Assembly (NCBI GenBank): GCA_014526335.1
Contig: JACTAT010000032.1
Span: 9,451,237-9,515,236, forward strand
Source: Chrysaora quinquecirrha
Taxonomy: Eukaryota > Cnidaria > Scyphozoa > Semaeostomeae > Pelagiidae
DNA length: 64,000 nucleotides
Direction: 5' to 3'
Shown piece by piece: positions 60,506-64,000 of the stretch; positions within the stretch are counted from its first letter, which is position 1, and every line of letters begins with the position of its first letter. The position numbers and the translations under genes were made by a program. A model generated the notes under the pieces. The model saw only the letters and a list, made by a program, of their open reading frames with translations. It did no database searches and had not been told where the DNA came from.

Positions 60506-60707
60506 CCAAGTATTTAAAAGTGGAGTTTGGAGTGCATTTAATTGTGAGTGACATATTTTAACTTTTCGATAACAACGTTCATGCACATTGTTACGTATTG
60601 TATATTATTCACAAGCTAAACAAGTAATTTCCGACGTTAACAATCGCTGTATTTGCTGGCAAATTCAACCTTGGCAAAGAATCGCGCGGACTTTTGTTTA
60701 CTACGAC

Positions 60708-60815
60708 GTGCGTTGCCGAGCGGTCAAGGCGTTTGATCCACTTGTAAACGTAGTGGGTTGACCATTCGTCAGGCCAATTTCTCAAAATCGAATCTGAGAG
60801 CTATCCTGTGTCCTT
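60708..60815 (+). repeat. tRNA-like piece (Ser/Leu-like start)
   Basis: GTTGCCGAGCGGTCAAGGCG is a good type II tRNA A-box region, but the anticodon arm and T arm do not close. Pseudo-tRNA or SINE head. Confidence 0.35.
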
Positions 60816-61057
60816 TTAATAGAATGCTGGCCTACGAGTTGCGAGGTCTTGTGTTCAACACAACTCCGAGTCATCCCCAATACTTTAAAACCGGTGCTCG
60901 TTCCCTCTTAGCACTCAGCTTCTAAGAGTAAGGATGAGGGTAATTAGTCTTGGGATAATGGGTATGAAATGTCGAGTGGTCAAAATAAGAGGGGGACTCA
61001 ATAAAGAGGAGGGGCTTATTTTAACTTGACAGGGGGTATTAATAGAGAGGGGGGCTT

Positions 61058-61430
61058 TACACGTTTTTTTATAAGAAACCGGGTTATAAGAAACCTAGAA
61101 CTAGACACCCAAAAAGTTAAAAAGCTTTTAGAACTAGGAGGAAGAAGTCCATTTTCCGACATACTGATTCACATTTGTGGAGGTAGTAGTTAGTTCTCAG
61201 GCATTTCCGTGCGATTTCTCGCACCAACGTGGCTAATTCCGTGCGATTTCTCGCATCTGTAAGGAATACTGTACCCCGTGTATCCCACAGAGGGTTTTTG
61301 TCGTTTTTACTGCAATTTATTTCAATTAATTAAGAAACTGTTAAGAAACTTTTAGAACCAAAATAGGGCCAAAAATTAAGAAAGTTTTAGAACTAGGCCC
61401 CGAGCTAGGTTTCTTATAAAAAAAGTGCTT
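61058..61430 (-). mobile_element. Family A TIR element, copy 4
   Basis: TACACGTTTTTTTATAAG start, worn TTTCTTATAAAAAAAGTGC end; GTTAAGAAACTTTTAGAACC inside. It fills most of the gap between CFAP54 and SUCLG2. Confidence 0.7.
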
Positions 61431-61760
61431 AGAGCTCTTACGGTATATAACTGCAACAAAAATATCTCAGCTTTACTGTTTCCGTTTTTATAAGAGCAAA
61501 TAACAAAAAAACATATTGACTCAATTCGAATTATACATGCATTAAAGATAAATTCTGTGAAAATCATCATTATAAAACAGCTGGAGAAAATAATCATATT
61601 AATTGACATTTCAGGAAAGGCACAATCTCTTTAGCAATCATCAACAAAATTTAGGATTTCAGAATTTCAGAATTTAAAATCGAGAATTTCAGAATTCAAT
61701 TTTTCTTATCTGATTATATCAGAGCAGAAAAGTGTGAATTCACATTTTCAAAATAAGTGC

Positions 61761-61766
61761 TTTATT
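61761..61766 (-). promoter_or_regulatory. SUCLG2: Polyadenylation signal AATAAA of SUCLG2
   Basis: A perfect AATAAA on the - strand begins 35 bases after the SUCLG2 stop, implying a very short 3' UTR that ends near 61740. Confidence 0.6.
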
Positions 61767-61801
61767 GTATATGCCATTATTGATATTGTTTCTAAGAAAG
61801 T

Positions 61802-61911
61802 TTATCGAAATGATGAAACTGCTTTGATTGCAGCATCTTCAAGGTTTTCAGCAGTTTCAATTAACATTCCACTTGAGTCGAGAATTCTCCTTGCTTCTGT
61901 TACATTTGTGC
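61802..61911 (-). CDS. SUCLG2: SUCLG2 last coding exon
   Basis: 110 bases from TTTCTAG to TAA. It encodes [17 protein letters not shown] and [15 protein letters not shown]. Length and ending match the family's C-terminus. Confidence 0.88.
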
Positions 61912-64000
61912 CTAGAAAAGAGTAATTTGCTAGTGAAATAGGCCTACTGAAAGCCCGGCGCAAACCGTGTCAAAATTTTGGCTAACATCGCCAACAATAG
62001 CTGTTGGCCAGGCATAGTTTGCTACAGATGTTGGCATTATAAACACAATGTTGTTGACGAAAAATTAGACATGTTTATCGATTTGAGCAAAATTGGTGTG
62101 TTTGTACGGTTTGCTAGGTCTAGCCAACATGTTGGTACAACATTTCCAATAATGGATCGTATGTCCTGAAGTTTCATTTTCTTTCATTCCACAGAAAGAC
62201 TCAGTTGGAGCCATAAGCGATAAAAAACTCGATGTATTCTTGCATTGTCTGAAAGCAATTAATGCCATCTTCATCGTCTCTTTTTAGAGGTTCCGATATC
62301 TTTTACCTGATGTTCTGGCGCTAGGTTTTCATACTGATCTTCTTCCTCCTTCCTTTCAATCGTATTCCGAGTTCGACCTTGAGCTTTTTCTTCTTCTTCG
62401 TCAATCAAAAGAGTCAGCAAAGTGATCGTATAGCCAATCGTAACCCCCCGGGAGGTACTTAAGGGGGTGCTTAATATAACTTGGGTACGGGTATTTAACC
62501 CTAAAATTCTCTAAACATGGGTATGATTTTATCTAAACCCCCATAAAAGTGGGCGGGACATTGAAGAAAACTCGAAAATTAAACTTTATTTCGGTCAGAA
62601 GTGTTAAAACCGTGTCGAAGATGTTCGTAGTACAATTTCAAGCAATAATAAGGCTTATATAGCACTGTCATATGCCGTTTATTGTTACTGATTACATAGC
62701 GTCTGTTTCTGCATAGGTCTACATTATAAGTGGGTGGGGTTCGCAAAATCTGGGCGGCACATCCTCGTCCATCTATAAGTCATGTACCTCCCCCCCCCCC
62801 TGCAAGCACATGTTTGCGAATTTTGAGCCCGCCTTTTAGCAAATAAAGGCAAAAATAACAAACCTTCAAGACGAACTATAACTGGAACGCCAAGATCCAT
62901 TCCTCTATAAGCTTTTGTGATTCCTTTAGCAATGATAGAACAGTCGACGATACCACCAAAGATGTTCACCAGGATGGCTCGAACCTAAATGGGCATCAAA
63001 AGTTCATCATTTTAAAGGTTCTATATTCAAATTGATGTTCGCTTTTTACGGTTGTAAAGCGTTGTAAGTATATACAGGCTCAACCTAGATAATGTATGTG
63101 CAGTACAGCGGTGGTTATACAGTACAGCGAAGGGATACCATCAGTACCGCGGAGGGATACCATGAGTACAGCGGTGGATGTTCAGTACAGCGGTGGGATG
63201 ATATCCCTCCGCTGTACTTCACAACCACCGCTGTACTGCACATACTGTACGTTATCCGGGGTGAGGGTCTTTAAGCCCTAATTCGCAAGAGATGCGGCCG
63301 CTTAGAAACGTGATCATTACAAGTATAAGAAAAGTTTTGCACAACTTGTAATAGTTAGATTCCTTACAAAGCTACAAACATAACCACTCTATCAAACTGC
63401 TCATAATTAGCCCTCAAACTTCTCTTAAGTTTTTACGAAAGCAGGAAGTTCACAAAGGCCCTAAGTAAATATGGCAAGTGTTAAGAACAATGCCGAATCT
63501 TATAATCTTAGGAGAAACACTTTTCATAAAACCTTTGCAGCAATCAGTTTGAATTCTGCAAATGATTCTTATTATAAACTTGGGTTTTCTTCCAAAGACC
63601 ACAATTTCGAATTCCAAGACTACTATTAATGACTAAGACCACTGAAAATTAGCCATTTGTTACGAAAAGACGCAGTTTGCATGAGCAATAACATGAATTT
63701 CTCGCATGGACTAGTATCCAGCCCAGATATAGGTGGACTACTGTAGTCTACTGTATACTGTATACTGTATAGTATACTTGCAAGTGAAACATACGGTATG
63801 GTGTAACGAGTTTGAAGACAATGACTGGAGTTTATCTTGTCTTCAAGAAGCCAGTACTGGCCTCAGAGAACAAGAATTTAAGTAACCCAACGTTCAAAAG
63901 AGATTTTGTATGAAAAACCCTACCCGATCATCGGAAGTGATAATTTTAAACGCCTGGTAAACACCGTCTTCTCTGATTCCGCCTCCCAAGTCAAGGAAGT
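61802..64000 (-). CDS. SUCLG2: SUCLG2, succinyl-CoA ligase (GDP-forming) beta subunit, 3' part
   Basis: This mitochondrial citric-acid-cycle enzyme subunit interconverts succinyl-CoA plus GDP and phosphate with succinate, CoA and GTP, working with SUCLG1. Three exons are visible on the - strand: 63924-64000 (cut by the window edge), 62864-62984 and 61802-61911, with phases 0 and 1 at the junctions. They encode [20 protein letters not shown], then [20 protein letters not shown], then a C-terminus [15 protein letters not shown] and stop. [16 protein letters not shown] and the [15 protein letters not shown] segment resemble the GTP-specific SUCLG2 more than the ATP-specific SUCLA2, whose equivalent reads GGIMRCDVIAQGI. 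It is convergent with CFAP54, with 1.3 kb between stop codons. Confidence 0.9.
62864..62984 (-). CDS. SUCLG2: SUCLG2 penultimate exon
   Basis: 121 bases from TTTAG to GTTTGT. It encodes [20 protein letters not shown] and VPVIVRLEG, the most conserved part of the beta subunit C-terminus. Leaves phase 1. Confidence 0.92.
63085..63265. mobile_element. Short inverted-repeat element, likely seed of the 19/22-bp arrays
   Basis: Left TAATGTATGTGCAGTACAGC and right GCTGTACTGCACATACTG are inverted; ends CTAGATAATG and GTTATCCGGGGTG. Only a few internal CAGTACAGCGG units are present. Confidence 0.7.
63924..64000 (-). CDS. SUCLG2: SUCLG2 antepenultimate exon (partial)
   Basis: Reads into the window from the right in the frame [20 protein letters not shown] and ends DDR before a GTAGGG donor, phase 0. 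It carries the glycine-rich loop of the C-terminal ligase domain. Confidence 0.88.

Noticed and set aside
60708..60815. tRNA-Ser/Leu gene
   Set aside because: Type II-like start only; no anticodon arm or T arm closes.
62065..62274. - strand ORF between SUCLG2 exons
   Set aside because: The flanking SUCLG2 exons join directly in phase 1 with family-typical sequence, so no extra exon is needed.

Overview
The window looks like an intron-rich, AT-rich, repeat-dense metazoan nuclear genome. An anthozoan cnidarian (coral or sea anemone) is my best guess. That rests on the mix of conserved animal genes, short exons in repeat-packed introns, many small TIR elements and an intronless class A GPCR; no species is claimed.

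Three protein-coding loci are supported. (1) On the + strand, positions 187-60505 hold about 50 phase-compatible exons, roughly 2,875 codons, of one giant gene that I read as CFAP54. CFAP54 is a protein of the central apparatus of motile cilia. The 5' end lies to the left of the window and the terminal exon and stop are inside. (2) On the - strand, inside the 9.1-kb CFAP54 intron at 34344-43466, lies an intronless class A GPCR (38958-39982). (3) On the - strand at the right edge are the last three coding exons of SUCLG2, the GTP-specific succinyl-CoA ligase beta subunit. It ends tail-to-tail with CFAP54. Two tRNA-Trp(CCA) genes sit in the CFAP54 intron at 22459-23580, and a decayed non-LTR retrotransposon 3' end lies in the intron at 49030-50033.

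The rest is intron packed with repeats. There are at least ten families of short inverted-repeat elements, several nested in each other, and tRNA-derived SINE-like repeats. Tandem arrays have unit lengths of 6, 19/22, 51, 79 and 146 bp. Three observations stand out. First, a set of TIR elements carries an iterated octamer GTTNCTTA whose variable base is the same at nearly every copy within an element but differs between families (T, C, G or deleted). Second, one inverted-repeat element at 30439-30893 carries a copy of the 3' end of CFAP54 exon 13 with its splice donor, 18 kb from the source and inverted. Third, seven CFAP54 frame breaks and one GPCR frame break all need exactly one extra base in a short run. 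One block of the 51-bp array also shows shortened runs, so uncorrected homopolymer deletions in the assembly explain the breaks better than gene death.

Exon boundaries were derived by hand from splice signals, open frame and phase continuity. Gene names rest on remembered family features, not on a search.
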